Shown: positions 11,800-23,599 of the stretch, in pieces
Layout: each line of letters begins with the position of its first letter
How positions within the stretch are numbered: the first letter of the stretch is position 1
DNA from: Boesenbergia rotunda
Lineage: Eukaryota > Streptophyta > Magnoliopsida > Zingiberales > Zingiberaceae
Assembly (NCBI GenBank): GCA_024364735.1
Contig: JAGFNQ010001187.1
Coordinates: 98,259 to 162,258 of the forward strand
DNA: 64,000 bases
Reading direction: 5' to 3'
Notes under the pieces: generated by a model
Databases searched by the model: none
Seen by the model: only the letters and a program-made list of their open reading frames with translations
Told to the model about the DNA's origin: nothing
Translations under genes and position numbers: made by a program

Positions 11800-14700
11800 T
11801 CTAGTAACCTAGATATGATTATCAACAGTCAAAGAGCTGTGTATAACAAGGTCGGGTTGGGTTATAGGCCTAAGACAAAGGAGGTAGCCTTTGTCTCACT
11901 TACCGGTAGGATTGGTGCATCTAGGAGACTAGGGGCTAGGGGAACCACAAAGAAGGCATGGGTACCTAAGAGATTTTTAAATGATGCTTATGGATCAAAG
12001 ATATGGGTACCAAAAGAGTATATTTTCCATGTTGTTTAGGAAAAGGTGAAGGAGGCCTCAACTATGTGGATAGTAGATAGTGGATGTTCAAGACACATGA
12101 CCGGGGATGTGAGCAAGTTCACCACTATTAGCTACTTGAGAGAAGGGACGGTCTCCTTTGGGAATAGTGGAAAATTGAAAATCATTGGTAGGGGCACAAT
12201 TGAGGTATCTCCCACCATTTCTATACATAAGGTACTTCTAATCAAAGATATGAAATTCAATTTATTAAGTGTGAGTCAATTATGTGAGGCCAGTTTTAGA
12301 GTTGAATTTCATGCTAGGAAATGTATAATAAGGCAAAATGAATCAAATACTATCATATTAGAAGGGTTTAGAGAGGCGAATTTATATTATCTTGATCTTG
12401 CTTATGCTACTAACGATGTTGCTAAGTGTTTCATGTCTAAAGAAGAAGAAGGATGGTTGTGGCACCGGAGACTTGGACATGTCAACATGAGAAGCATTGC
12501 AAGAGTGGCCAAGTAAGAGTTAGTGAAGGGGCTGCCAATGATCAAATATGAGAAGACCAAATTGTGTGATGCATGCCAAGAGGGTAAGCAATCAAAATCA
12601 TCACACAAAGGTAAAACTCTAACCACTACTTCTTTTCATTTAGAAATTTTGCATATAGATTTATTTGATTGCCATAGTACTCCCTCACTTGTAGGGAGTA
12701 AATATTGCCTAGTCATAGTAGATGATTTTTCTAGGTTAACATAGGTTTATTTCTTGAAACATAAGGATGATACCCTAGAGATTTTTATAGGATTTAGTAA
12801 AAGGGTAAAAAACGAAAAACAAATCAAAATAAATCGAATTAGGAGTGACCACGGTGGAGAGTTCCAAAACGCAAGTTTCACACAATTTTGTGTTGAAAAT
12901 TGATACAAGCATGAATTTTCATGCCCAATGACTCCTCAACAAAATGGGGTAGTTGAGAGAAGGAACCGAGCCTTACAAGAAGCTGCTAAGACTATGCTTA
13001 ATGCATATTCTCTTCCTAGCTATTTCTGGGCCGAAGCGGTTAACACCGCCTGCTATATTCAAAATCGGGTGTTGGTACATAGGTTTCTAGGGAAAACACC
13101 CTTTGAGTTGTGGAATGGAAGGGTACCTCAAGTCCACTACATTAGGGTCTTTGGATGTAAAGTCTACATTTTAAATACCAAAGATGACCTAAGGAAGTTT
13201 GAGTCAAAAGCCGATGAAGGAATTCTAGTAGGGTACTCTTTGACTAGTAGGGGATATAGAGTTTACAATAAGAGGACAAAAGTGATTGAGGAGTCTTCGA
13301 ATGTTAAATTTGATGAAATAACTAGTACCTACCCTAGAAAAGCCTCAATTGATAAGGATATAGAGGAGGTCCAACCCCTTGCCCAAAGAATCCAAGACCT
13401 ACATTTGGAGGGCAATGATCAAGGGGGAGCAAGAAGTACCCTAGAGGATGAGGAAGAAGAAGTAAATGAACCCACAACCTCTAGGCCCTTGAGACATCAC
13501 TATGATCACCCTATTGACCAAATAGTAGGTGATGTAGCTCAAGAAGTAAGGACTAGGTCCTATTTTAGGGATCAAACTAGTCAAATAGCTCTAATCTCTC
13601 AATTAGAACCCAAGTCCATTGTTGAAGCATTGGGAGATGTTGATTGGGTTTTAGCCATGCAAAAAGAGCTAAATCAATTTGAGAGGAGTGAAGTTTGGGA
13701 GTTAGTTCCTAGGCCTAATGATTGTACTATTGTAACCACCAGATGGGTCTTTAGGAACAAGCTAAATGACCAAGGTAAAATCACTAGGAACAAGGCTAGA
13801 TTGGTAGCTAGGGGGTTTAACCTAGTTGAGGGACTAGATTATGATGAGACTTATGCCCCCATAGCTAGGTTAGAATCAATTAGAATTCTACTAGCCTATG
13901 CCGCTCACATGGATTTCACACTTCACCAAATGGATGTGAAGTCGGTATTCCTTAATGGGATCATTATGGAAGAGGTCTATGTAGAACAACCCCCTGGGTT
14001 TGAGGACCCCAACTATCCAAGACACGTCTACAAATTAAGAAAAGCCTTATATGGATTGAAACAAGCACCCCGGGCTTGGTATGAAAGGCTTTCTTCATTT
14101 TTAGTGTCTAAGGGGTTTAGGAGAGGAACAATTGACCCTACTTTGTTCTTAAAATCTAAGGATAATGACATATTTGTTGCCCAAGTCTATGTAGACGATA
14201 TCATCTTTGGGTCAACAAATAATGACTTCCTATAAGAATTCATCAAGTGTATGGAAGATGAATTTAAGATGAGTCTTGTAGGAGAGTTAACTTTCTTTTT
14301 AGGCCTTCTAGTTGAGCAAACAAATGAAGGGACATATGTCTTTCAAACAAAATATGCTAAGGAGATGTTAAAGAAATTTGGTTTAGAAAATGCTAAGGTA
14401 GCATCTACACCCATAGGAACCAATGTGAAAATGGATAGTGGCATTGAAGGGAAAATGGTAGACTCTAAGCAATATAGAAGCATGATTGGTAGCCTCCTAT
14501 CCCTAACCGCTAGTAGACCCGACATACTCTTTACGGTAGGTATGTGTGCAAGGTACCAATCTTGTGCCAAAGAGTCCCATTTAGTTGTAGTCAAGAGGAT
14601 CCAAAGGTATGTAAAAGGTACCCCCAATGTCGGACTTTGGTATCCTAGAACCCCTAGTGTTGATCTAATTGGATACACCGACTCAGACTATGTGGGTTGT

Positions 14701-15135
14701 AAGCTAGATAGGAAGAGCACTAGTAGAGGGTGTCAATTTCTTGGGTCTTCCTTAGTTAGTTGGAGTAGTAGGAAACAACCATGTGTTTCCCTATCAACTA
14801 CGGAGGCGGAATACGTGGCAATGGGTGGGTATATTTCCCAACTCCTTTGGATCATGCACACCTTAGAAGATTATGAGTTACATTACACCAAGGTCAAAGT
14901 CTTGTGTGATAATGTAAGTACAATCAATTTGACCAAAAATCCGGTTGACCATTGTAGGACAAAACACATTGAAGCGAAACATTACTTCATTAGAGACCAT
15001 GTGGCAAGGGGAGACATAGAACTACACTATGTTGAATCCAAGTCGAACCTAGCCGACATCCTTACCAAGCCTCTTCCCGAATCAGAATTTACTAAGAAGA
15101 GGTCTTGGAATGTGTTTTGTAGAAGTATAGGATGA
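11800..15135 (+). pseudogene. Copia pol: protease, integrase, reverse transcriptase, RNase H, with in-frame stops
   Basis: The order protease-integrase-RT-RNase H is that of Ty1/copia, in the same frame as gag. The protease site is DSGCSRHMTG (Asp at 12076-12078). Integrase shows the HHCC finger (WHRRLGHVN; LCDAC) and D, D, E at 12658, 12847 and 12955. RT shows YVDDI at 14188-14202, and RNase H shows YTDSD and TEAEY. Stops lie at 12037 (TAG), 12514 (TAA), 12742 (TAG), 12901 (TGA) and 14233 (TAA), with no frameshift until a 5-base deletion near 15093 changes the last residues relative to 8394-8445. Most stops are one transition away from CAA, TGG or CGA codons. The element cannot make a full polyprotein. 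Confidence 0.9.
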
Positions 15136-16098
15136 ACCTTGAGATATTGGACGTGAAAAAGGGTGCTTGATCCATTAGGGTGATACATTTGGCTCACTTG
15201 TGCTTATGGCACATTGTTGAACCATTAAAAGTATCAAAATATCAAAACTAGACCAACTATTGAGAAGGCAAGTGTTTAATCAATGAACACTTTGCCCAAA
15301 GTTCATAGTTGGACATTTAAAACAATTGAAAACCATTTTATGTTGTATACACTTTGCCATGCTTCTTAAAGCTACATCATTGCAAAATCAAATTGAGAAC
15401 TTGATATAAAATGTAGTGGTTTTCAAAGTTTTTGGATTTTTATCAAAAGTCATGCATGTTTAAAATTTTATATAAAATATTATTTTTCCCTGATAGAGTA
15501 TATCATTTCAAACATGTATGCAAAATTTTACAATTTTTGGAATTTTTTTGAATTTTCTGGAAGTTTCTGAAAATCGGCAGAAAAGCTGAAATGTGTCACT
15601 GATAGCGTATCAGTCGACTGCCCCATGGGCAGTCGACTGGCACGGCTGATTTCAGCTGCTGTGAGAATTTTTAGAAATTGAAAATTCTCTCATTTGATGT
15701 CATGGGTTTTGGTTGCTTGAGGCAATCATTTTGATGGTGTCAAAGGGGGAGAATGGGTAGTCTAAGTTAGAATTTTAACTTGAAATCGATGGTTTAAGGT
15801 TTTTCTTCTCACTTAAACCTTGAATGATTAAAAATGGGGAGAAGACATGGATTAAGGGGGAGGTTACCTCTTAGGTTCTGATATGTCTTACATTTTTAAG
15901 TTTGTTGAGTGTTAAGTGGAACTTAACCTGGATTATGATTAGAATTGAAAACGGGGAGAAGACATAGGTTAAGGGGATGGGTACCTCTTAGGGTTACTAT
16001 GTCTTATACTTTTTCAATTGCTATCTGTTGATATTGTTATTATGGCTGCTATTTATCTCTAATTTAAACATATTGCCATACATCAAAAAGGGGGAGAT
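15136..16098 (+). other. 3' untranslated region with multiple polypurine tracts and a palindrome
   Basis: No open frame of note. Purine runs near 15745, 15835, 15855, 15953 and 15973 precede the priming tract AAAAAGGGGGAGA (16086-16098) at the LTR edge. A palindrome with CAGTCGACTG arms lies at 15611-15641; the sister copy at about 8925 has lost 23 bases of it. Confidence 0.75.
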
Positions 16099-17032
16099 TG
16101 TTGAGGCAATCGACCCTTAAATGATTGGAAGATCATGATTTTAATGCGTGTGTGTAAATATGTTTAAGGTTAGAGTGTTATGTTGTATTTGATGTGTGTG
16201 ATTGAGTTTGCAGGACTTGAAGAATCACACATGGTGGGCATATCCGAGGGACGAGAGCCGAGGGAGGAGAGCTCCAAGGGCAAGCCAGGAAGTGGACTTC
16301 AAAGGCACACGTGAAGAGTGGCATGGAGGCAAGCCAAGGGAAGGTTTGCGTGCGCATCCGAGGGACAATAGCCAGAGAAAGAGGACTTCAAGGGGCGAGC
16401 CAAGGAAGCAGACCTGAAGGCATACGCGAAGGAGAAGGTCCGGAGTGGCTGGAGCTGAGCTGTGAGGTAGGACAGTCGACTGGCCTTGGGGCAGTCGACT
16501 GCCAAAACTCACAGAAAATTTGCGGCCTCAGACCAGTCGACTGGCATTTGGGCAGTCGACTGGTATACCCCAAAAACTAGCTATTGGCTAGCAATTAATG
16601 CTAGACCAGTCGACTGCCCCAGGGGCAGTCACTGGTGCGGGGCTGGACAGACTGCGAGTCTATCCTTTTCACCTATAAAAGGAGCACCTTTTTGGACGTG
16701 TACGGTACGGTTCCGTACAGTGTCGAAGTGCTGCTCGTCTGATGAGTATTTTTCACTTCCTCTCTTGTATTCTACTGTATTCTGAAAAGAGGAAAATCGA
16801 CTGTAAAGGTTTCTCCACCTCAAGGAGAGTTTTTCATAGTGAAAAGTGGTGCTCGCGGCATGGATCCTTGGACTAGTCACCCATCTGGGTGGATACCAAG
16901 TAAACGATAAGTGTTAGCATTGTACTTATTTTCATTTGCATATTATTTCCGCTGCACTAATAAATCTGTAGAGATCCAAAACGATGAAAAAGTGTTATTC
17001 ACCCCCCTCTAGCACACCTATACGATCCTTCA
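16099..17032 (+). mobile_element. Sirevirus-like copia 3' LTR, 934 bp
   Basis: It runs from TGTTGAGGCAATC to GATCCTTCA and aligns end to end with 9391-10329. The TATA box is at 16674-16681. No 5-bp duplication can be matched between its right flank and the left end of the composite, because the left part of the composite was deleted. Confidence 0.9.
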
Positions 17033-18859
17033 CTTATCATCTCACCCATTCTAAGTGTCATAGTATAAGCAAGCATGGTAGCCTTCTCACCTATTCTAAG
17101 GGTCATAGTACAAGCAAGCTTGGTAGCCTTATGGGTGTTCTGAGATTCTTGATGAATTTTTCTCAATTTATTTTTGTAGATTGTTTAACCTTCAGTTAGA
17201 TTCAAGTTTAACAAGTAGTAACTTAAAAGTAAATTTCAATATTTCCCTTCTAGGTCTTGATGAGGTACAGGGGCCTTCTTGAGTATCGGAACAATTACCC
17301 TTTCCTTGACAAAGTCTTTTAAAGAAATGATACTTTTAATTTACTCTTTGAGAAATGTTAGTCTAACTAGTTTAGGATGTGACGAGGTAGCTTCGGCTTG
17401 TTCCACTTAGGTAAGTCGACCAAGTTGGGTACTCCTTATCCTTCCTGACTTCCTAGACCAAGCTTTCCTAACATACTATCATCTCGCCCCACCCTGGTAC
17501 TATGTTAGGCAAGTATCAAACAATCATTTTCCTATCTAGCCATTCTAGATTAAGCATGAAATAAACTACCATAAATGACATGACAGATATAAAGAAAAAG
17601 TAAGCAAATGCATGAGCATGACAATTATGCATGTGTCAATCAAGTCAACGCATTTTAATTTTATTTCTAATAAAGTATCAAATTCTAAATTTGATACAGA
17701 TCGTGTGAACTTGCGAATATGTCAACCCACATTGATATATTTATTATTATTGTGTCGATTGTTCCAGTTGGGTAGAATTTTTATTAGTTTCATAATTGAA
17801 GGTAATTAATTAGAATTTAGTTCGTGAATTTTATATTAATAAATTTTGAATTTTGAATTAAGGATTTAAAATTGAGTTTCGAATTAAGGTTGAATTAAAA
17901 TTTGAGACTTATTTAATTAGATTTGAATTTTTAAGAGTTAATTAAGAATTTTGTATTTGGATTTTTGAATTAAGATTTTAATTTTGAATTTCTAATTAAA
18001 GTTAAATTATAGTTATTAATTAGAATTGAGATTTAGATTATTAATTAAGATTTGTAATTAAAAATTAAATTATTGTTATTAATTAGAATTTGAGATTTAG
18101 ATTATTAATTAAGATTTGAATTTTAAGAATTGAATTATTATTATTAATTAGAATTTGAGATTTAGATTATTAATTAAGATTTGAATTTTAAGAATTAAAT
18201 TTGATATTTTTGGTTCAATCGAATGTTTGCAATTAATTCAAATAATTTTGATTTATCTATTGATTCTTTTGATTTTAAGTTTTCAATTTTACATAATATT
18301 TCTATTTTATTTATTTCCTTGTATGATCTTTTAATTAAAATTTCAAGGTGAATTAATTCAGATATATCAATTATATTTTCAAAATCATCTTGATCTTCAT
18401 CTTCAGAATTATCTATAGGGTTATTAATTAAATTTTCAAAATTATCTTTAAGATTGTTAGGATTAACTTCAAGATTATTAATTAAAGTTTCAGTATAATC
18501 TTTAAATTATTATGATTATCTTCAGAATTATTAATTAAAATTTTAGAATTATCTTGTAAATTGTTAAAATGATTATTAGAATCATCTTTAATTTTGACTT
18601 GAGGATTATCTATAAAATTATTAGTTACATTTTTATCTTGTGAATTATCTAAAAAAGTATTAATAGTACTTTTATCTTAAAAATTATCTATAAAATTATT
18701 AATAGTAATTTTATATTGAGAATTATTTGTAAAATTATTTAAAATATTAGAGTTAATTTTCAAAATTACAGCATTAATATTAAAAATTAAAGAATAAATA
18801 TTCATTATTTTGATAATATTAATGTTTGATTTAGATCCGTTATTAGCTAATTTATCATG
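17033..18859 (-). other. Decayed interior of element M, no intact gene
   Basis: This lies between the Sirevirus 3' LTR and the gag remnant. A 48-bp direct duplication ('attctaagtgtcatagtat...gcaagc...ggtagcct') lies at about 17040-17135. Positions 17800-18860 are very AT-rich and contain a tandem array. The location between gag and the 3' LTR of element M suggests gag-pol remains, but no motif is recognisable. Confidence 0.4.
18012..18204. repeat. Three tandem copies of a 63-65-bp AT-rich unit
   Basis: Units start at 18012, 18075 and 18140, each carrying 'ttattaattagaatttgag' and 'attattaattaagattt'. No function is apparent. Confidence 0.85.
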
Positions 18860-19264
18860 TTACACATTTAACTTACTGTGTAAATAATCTAATTTAACAG
18901 AGAAATCTACACTAGTAGGGATATTTTCAATAATATTATTATCATGCATATTTTCAGATAAATCAAATTTTACACAGGTAGGAATATTTTTGTGAGAATC
19001 GATTTTTTGTACCTTCTTTACCTTCTTCGCATTTCTTGGCATTATGGACCTGCTGATCCTCCATTCCGGACATTTGTTCTTGTAGTGCCCATGCTTTTGG
19101 CACTTGAAGCACTTGATGCGATTCTTGTTCCTCCGGACTCCTAGCGCCGATACCTTCGTTGTCTCCGATGGTGATGTAAGAATCTTATGAGTAGGGCACT
19201 TGTTTTTATAGTGTCCACTCTCTCTGCACTTGAAATAAATCATATGAAATTTGAAATTAGACAT
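18860..19264 (-). pseudogene. Element M gag remnant with two zinc knuckles
   Basis: Reading on the minus strand, two retroviral-type zinc knuckles lie in tandem. The second has the full CX2CX4HX4C pattern (CFKC, GH, KC; about 19070-19115). The first has tyrosine where the first cysteine should be (YFKC, GH, KC), a single transition. The remaining sequence is lysine-rich and then degenerates. It lies just downstream, on the minus strand, of the primer site at 19350-19362, as gag should. Confidence 0.65.
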
Positions 19265-19349
19265 TAAAAAAATATACCTTTTTCACCCCTCTCCCCCTCA
19301 ATTCTTGGCTTTCTTGCTCCTTCGGCGGTGAGTCCGATCAGAGCCATCT

Positions 19350-19362
19350 GCTCTAATACCAA
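19350..19362 (-). other. Primer-binding site of element M
   Basis: The minus strand reads TTGGTATTAGAGC, the copia initiator-tRNA primer site with one C-to-T change, immediately inside the LTR end at 19364. Confidence 0.75.
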
Positions 19363-19363
19363 T

Positions 19364-20785
19364 TGTGGAATCGGTGCCATTAATAGATGGAGGGGGTGAA
19401 TATCAACTTACATTCTTTTTTAGAATTTCATCGTTCATTCGTTCTATCAAGAGTGTTAGTAGCACAGCGGAATAAAATAAATAGACAAGATAGTAGACAC
19501 GCGGAATTTATCTACTTGGTTCCCAACCCCCCAGGATTAGTACGTACAAGGCCTATGTACTCGGCGTGAGTCCACTAATGATCTCCTTTCCAAAATTTTC
19601 AAAGGCGGAGAATACCCATCTTACATCTCAAGTACAATCACAATTAAGTAAAATGAAACTTTACAATTTATTAACAAGCAAACTGAATGTGAAGAATCTC
19701 TCGGCCAGCTCTGAAAGTCTGAAGCATTGTACACTTCTTCCTAGAGCCTCCTTGGACCCAGAGCTTCACCATAGCACTTTAACTTCGCAGTGAATGAGTA
19801 GTAGGATGAAGAATTTTATATTCTGTAACCACAGCTCGAACCCCTTTATATATGGCTCACTCGGGCCCCCGTGTGCCTATAGGAGCACCCTCCATGTGAC
19901 CCTAATATGATCAACTCGGCATACGCATCGTAGGGGATAAAATTTATGGAAAAGGTTGAGGGCGCCCCTATGACCTTGAGGGCACTCGGGTGATGGGGCG
20001 CTTGGGAGCCTTGGGGGTGCCTCGGTACCTTGGGCGCCCGGGTTCTATAGGGGAGCCTGAAAGCCCCTGACTAGATTTTGTTCATCCGCTTACGTTTGCT
20101 CTCCCATCATGCCTCCAGCTCCAGATTCCTACAAGACAAACAAACAATCCAAACATTAGTTCTGTAAGTCTACCTGACCTACTAGGTTTTGCTTGGAGTC
20201 AACTCTCCAAGACTTTACTACCTAAGGTCAACTCCTTAGGTTTTCCCAATGCCTAGCTTCACTCACTAGAACTTGACCTTGCATAGGTTCACTCACCAGG
20301 ACTTTTACCCAGCTTCACTCACCAAGATTTCGTGCTCAATCCTCGACTAGGATTTCGTGCCCAATTCCTCGAACCATGACTTTGGTGCCTAACCCTCGGC
20401 CAGTCTTGTTGCCCAATTCCCCGAACTAGGACTTCGTGCCCAATTTCCCAAACCAGGATTTCGTGCCCAACACTTGGCCAGGTCTTCATGCCTAATTTCC
20501 CGAACCAGGACTTTGGTGCCCAACTCTCGGCTAGGTCTTCGTGCCCAATTCCTCGAACCAGGACTTCGTGCCTAGCTTCACTCGTCAGGTCTTCGATGCC
20601 TTGACAAGGACTTCTTTGCTAGTCATCTGATCATGACTAAACTTCTCTCTGCCAAATATCAAGTCCTGTTTGGCATAGTCCTTAGTCTAGCCGACCAAAT
20701 ATAAGTTTAATTACTCTGTCAAACATCAAATCCTATTTGGCATAACCCTTGGTCAAACTGGCCAACCCTATGTGCTAATCACTCT
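19364..20785 (-). mobile_element. Element M 5' LTR, truncated at its outer end
   Basis: The plus strand starts TGTGGAATCGGTGCC at the primer-site edge. It matches the left LTR over 19450-20060 (4332-4857) and 20063-20785 (7096 to about 7570). Homology stops at 20785, where unrelated sequence begins, so the outer end is missing. The 53-bp repeat family is expanded at 20330-20600. Confidence 0.65.
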
Positions 20786-21010
20786 ATCGATCAGGTAAGT
20801 CCTATGGGGTTTTAGTGCTATTGATGCATTTCTTTTATATGTTCTGACTGAGATTGGCCATTATATCTTTATTTGAGGCCAGAGGTCATATATATTGCCT
20901 GGGTGATTGTATAAATGTTTCAAATTATCAGTCGTATAGGGTAGATGCTATCTGATTGTATATTGGACCAGCGGCTCCTCTCCGAGGGCGTGATAGCTTC
21001 TAATGCTTAT
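20786..21010 (-). repeat. Fragment resembling the end of the TGTCACGCCC-type gypsy LTR
   Basis: The string 'tattggaccagcggctcc...gagggcgtga' near 20965-20995 resembles 'tattggatcagcggctcc...ggggcgtgaca' at 59821-59857, the end of the solo LTR there. The similarity is short, so this is tentative. Confidence 0.4.
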
Positions 21011-21149
21011 ATTCATGCAATGTTACTACAACAATGTTGAGAGACTCTTCAATAATCTACGCTCAATTTTCTACTTCTTCAATTGCCGATATACTTTTGT
21101 ATTTCTTGCATTCATTTAAGGTGACTGTAGCTTGTCACTATTCACCTCA

Positions 21150-21380
21150 CATCTTGTCTAAGTTTTGCTTTTTCTCCAAAAGTTTTTGGAGAGGAGAACT
21201 CTATTTGATTGCCCATTCAAAAGCAATCAAGGATCACGGGCCTTGGAGTAGTAGTTGCTGGACTACAAACCAGGTAAACCAAACATGTCATCTTGCCTTT
21301 TGTTATTCCGCTGCCTATCTCTATTTTAGTTTTAAAAAAATGGTTTTCCAAACACGTGATATTCACCCCTCCCCCCCTCT
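21150..21380 (+). repeat. Copia LTR end fragment
   Basis: It contains 'ttattccgctgcc' and 'gatattcacccctcccc', the same type of end that precedes the primer site in the Sirevirus-like LTRs of this window. No matching start was found. Confidence 0.4.
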
Positions 21381-21394
21381 CCTCTATCGCATAT

Positions 21395-21985
21395 TTTAGT
21401 CCTATAATAATAAAAGTACTAAGGTACTTAAGGTATACTCATGAATATGGACTGTACTATACGAGATATCCCACTATGATCGAAGGATACAATGATATGA
21501 ATTGGATACAATGATATAAATTAGGAATTTATTATGTTTTATTTCCAATGTGCATATTTTTGAAATGTGTTTTAGCACACACTGCATCAGGTTCCCCAAC
21601 AAAGCATATGCATTTTAATGATCCAGTGGAGTAATATGGAATACTCTTAAGAGATCACCTATGTGAGAAAGAAGCAGAGTCACTTCAAAGAATATTGGAG
21701 ATATAATTCTTAGAACTTCTCATAGAACCCAGTGTGTTCGTGGCTAAGAACAAGCATACTCATGAGAACTAAGTTATATCAGGAAGAGGCTTGAGTGGGA
21801 TATGTTAATGCTTACACAGATGACAGAATAGTTCAAAGACTTCGTATCTACTATCAGCCAATAAGCATATAGATTTTCACAAAGGAAGGTTCAAAAGGTA
21901 AAACCTACATATGTTATACTAGACTCAACTATTGAATGCTATCACATACTCTATTTCCATTTAGTGGGGGGATTGTTGGATATAT
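21395..21985 (+). pseudogene. Second copia family: RNase H fragment and 3' tail
   Basis: At 21411-21510 the translation reads VLRYLRYTHEYGLYYTRYP and continues to a decayed acidic motif, matching the start of copia RNase H (usually RYL.GT..YGL.Y). At 21580-21960 the reading is degenerate, but the polypurine tract TTAGTGGGGGGAT near 21962-21973 remains. The RNase H core motifs are lost. Confidence 0.6.
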
Positions 21986-22328
21986 GTGAATAGAAAAGAG
22001 GTGGAGAGAAAAGATGCTCCATTGTGAATGAGACTTTAGTCCCACATTGAAGTTTCATTGCATATTGGTCAGTTTATATTGATTTACAAGCATTGATGTT
22101 ATTAATAAATACATAGGGAGAGATTCTCTCTCTCAGCACTGATCCAAGTTGACACATGTGCGAGCGCAACTTGCACACGTTGAATGTCAGGCCACTTGGG
22201 GTAAAATTTTCCAAGTAGAACAACCAACATTTTACCATATGAATAATTATTTTCCTTGTTGTTGATGTGCAATGATTGAAAATTGAGAATTTGTAATCGC
22301 TGAGTGAAATGGTCGACCATTAGTAGTC
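21974..22328 (+). mobile_element. Copia LTR start following the polypurine tract
   Basis: TGTTGGATATATGTG follows the polypurine tract. 'tttagtcccacattg', common in plant copia LTRs, occurs near 22031. The LTR end is not recognised before the SINE target at 22329. Confidence 0.5.
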
Positions 22329-22345
22329 GATGACTGACATTTTTA

Positions 22346-22590
22346 AAGATGAACCAGGCAGCAGACAAATTGAACCTGGGGTAACCGGCCCGGCCCCACG
22401 GAAGTTTCCCACCGGTCACCAGGGTAAATCGGGAAGCACTCGCGGTGGCCAGTCTAGAAGCCCAGGGCCCAGGGTTCACACCCCATTTGGAGGAAAAATT
22501 CATGCAAAATGCGCCGTAGCTGGGGATCGAACCGCGGATGTCTGGGTTAACAACTAGTGACCTTACCACTACACCATAGCCCCGGGGGCT
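22346..22590 (-). mobile_element. tRNA-derived SINE, about 245 bp, with 17-bp target duplication
   Basis: On the minus strand a tRNA-like head carries box A TGGTGTAGTGG (plus 22566-22576) and box B GGTTCGATCCC (plus 22523-22533), followed by a non-tRNA body of about 170 bp. It is flanked by GATGACTGACATTTTTA at 22329-22345 and 22591-22607. These are the hallmarks of a SINE moved by LINE machinery. Protein-like frames through it, on both strands, are artefacts of its GC-rich body. Confidence 0.88.
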
Positions 22591-22607
22591 GATGACTGAC
22601 ATTTTTA

Positions 22608-22913
22608 GCTCAGCATGTAATGGTGATAAATGATCTTTATCCATCATTGATTGCACTAAAGGTATGCAGCTCCTATATAAAAAGGCTCATCCTCCACAGG
22701 TTGGCACAGTTAGTACCTGCATGAGTGATTACTCCAATAGATCTTAGGATCAATTCTTAGCAGATGTAAAATACCTCATTAGGTGTCTAACCTCCCCTAC
22801 AAAGGGTCACTATGCTAGGGAAAAATGCCACCCCCCATGATTTACCTATCTATATCTAACCAGGGGTCGACAATACTGGATCGTCTGGAATGAGCGTTAT
22901 CACCTTTTTCCTC
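22608..22913. other. No feature recognised
   Basis: I see no open frame, motif or repeat that I can assign in this stretch. Confidence 0.5.
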
Positions 22914-23470
22914 CTATATAAGAAGGTCCTCTATAACCTTAAAAAATAGAGATATATATAGACTCAACCATAGTTCGGAACTGACGATTTGACGGTTCAT
23001 GGAAAGTCGACCCTTAATCTTAACCGTGTCGAGTGTATATTTCATCGGGTGCTTCATTTCTACATGTCGTTTCAACGACCCATAGTCGCCACCAGCTTGG
23101 AATTTGTAGGAAGCATTGCAATGCTTATATTTTGAATGTAATTCTCCTGATGAATGTGTGGCTTTCTCAAAATGTTTAGTGAAAATAGAATATTTTAGAG
23201 GAGGATTTTCCCGAACCTTAGAAGTAATTACATTGGTACTTCCTTGTGTTTCAGGAGTCGGAAGGTAATGTCCAGATCCTCGTGCGCTATTTCTTTTCCT
23301 CTCCGAGATCGAGATGATGAAGCTCTGTGACCTCATTCCATTGTCGTCGAAAGATGGAGTCGAAAACGCGTAGAGAATATGAAGTTGAGAATAAGAGTAG
23401 AGAAGATGTGTGTGAAAATGATGAAATAAACTCCCTATTTATAGAGTTTGGATCATAATGATTACTAAAT
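22914..23470 (-). pseudogene. hAT-type transposase N-terminus with BED zinc finger
   Basis: The 140-residue minus-strand frame starts near 23336. It holds a BED-like finger: KYKHCNAS, then the spaced YGSLKRHVEMKHP, with the final histidines in place. Tyrosine stands where the first zinc-binding cysteine is expected. BED fingers of this form occur at the start of plant hAT transposases. No catalytic domain follows; the frame ends at 22914. Upstream sequence (23470-23620) with poly-A/poly-C runs may be the element's end. Confidence 0.6.
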
Positions 23471-23599
23471 CATAGCCATTGATCAAAAAATGGCCAAATG
23501 ATCTTAACCATTGAAAAAAAAAAAAAAAAATTAAACCCCCCCCAACTGCTCCGAACCACTGATTAATCGACGGTTTAAAGCCGTTGGAATCGGAAGTTC

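Noticed and set aside
22102..22656. Open minus-strand frame of 184 codons
   Set aside because: It runs straight through the SINE and its target duplications, and the protein-like part is the SINE body.
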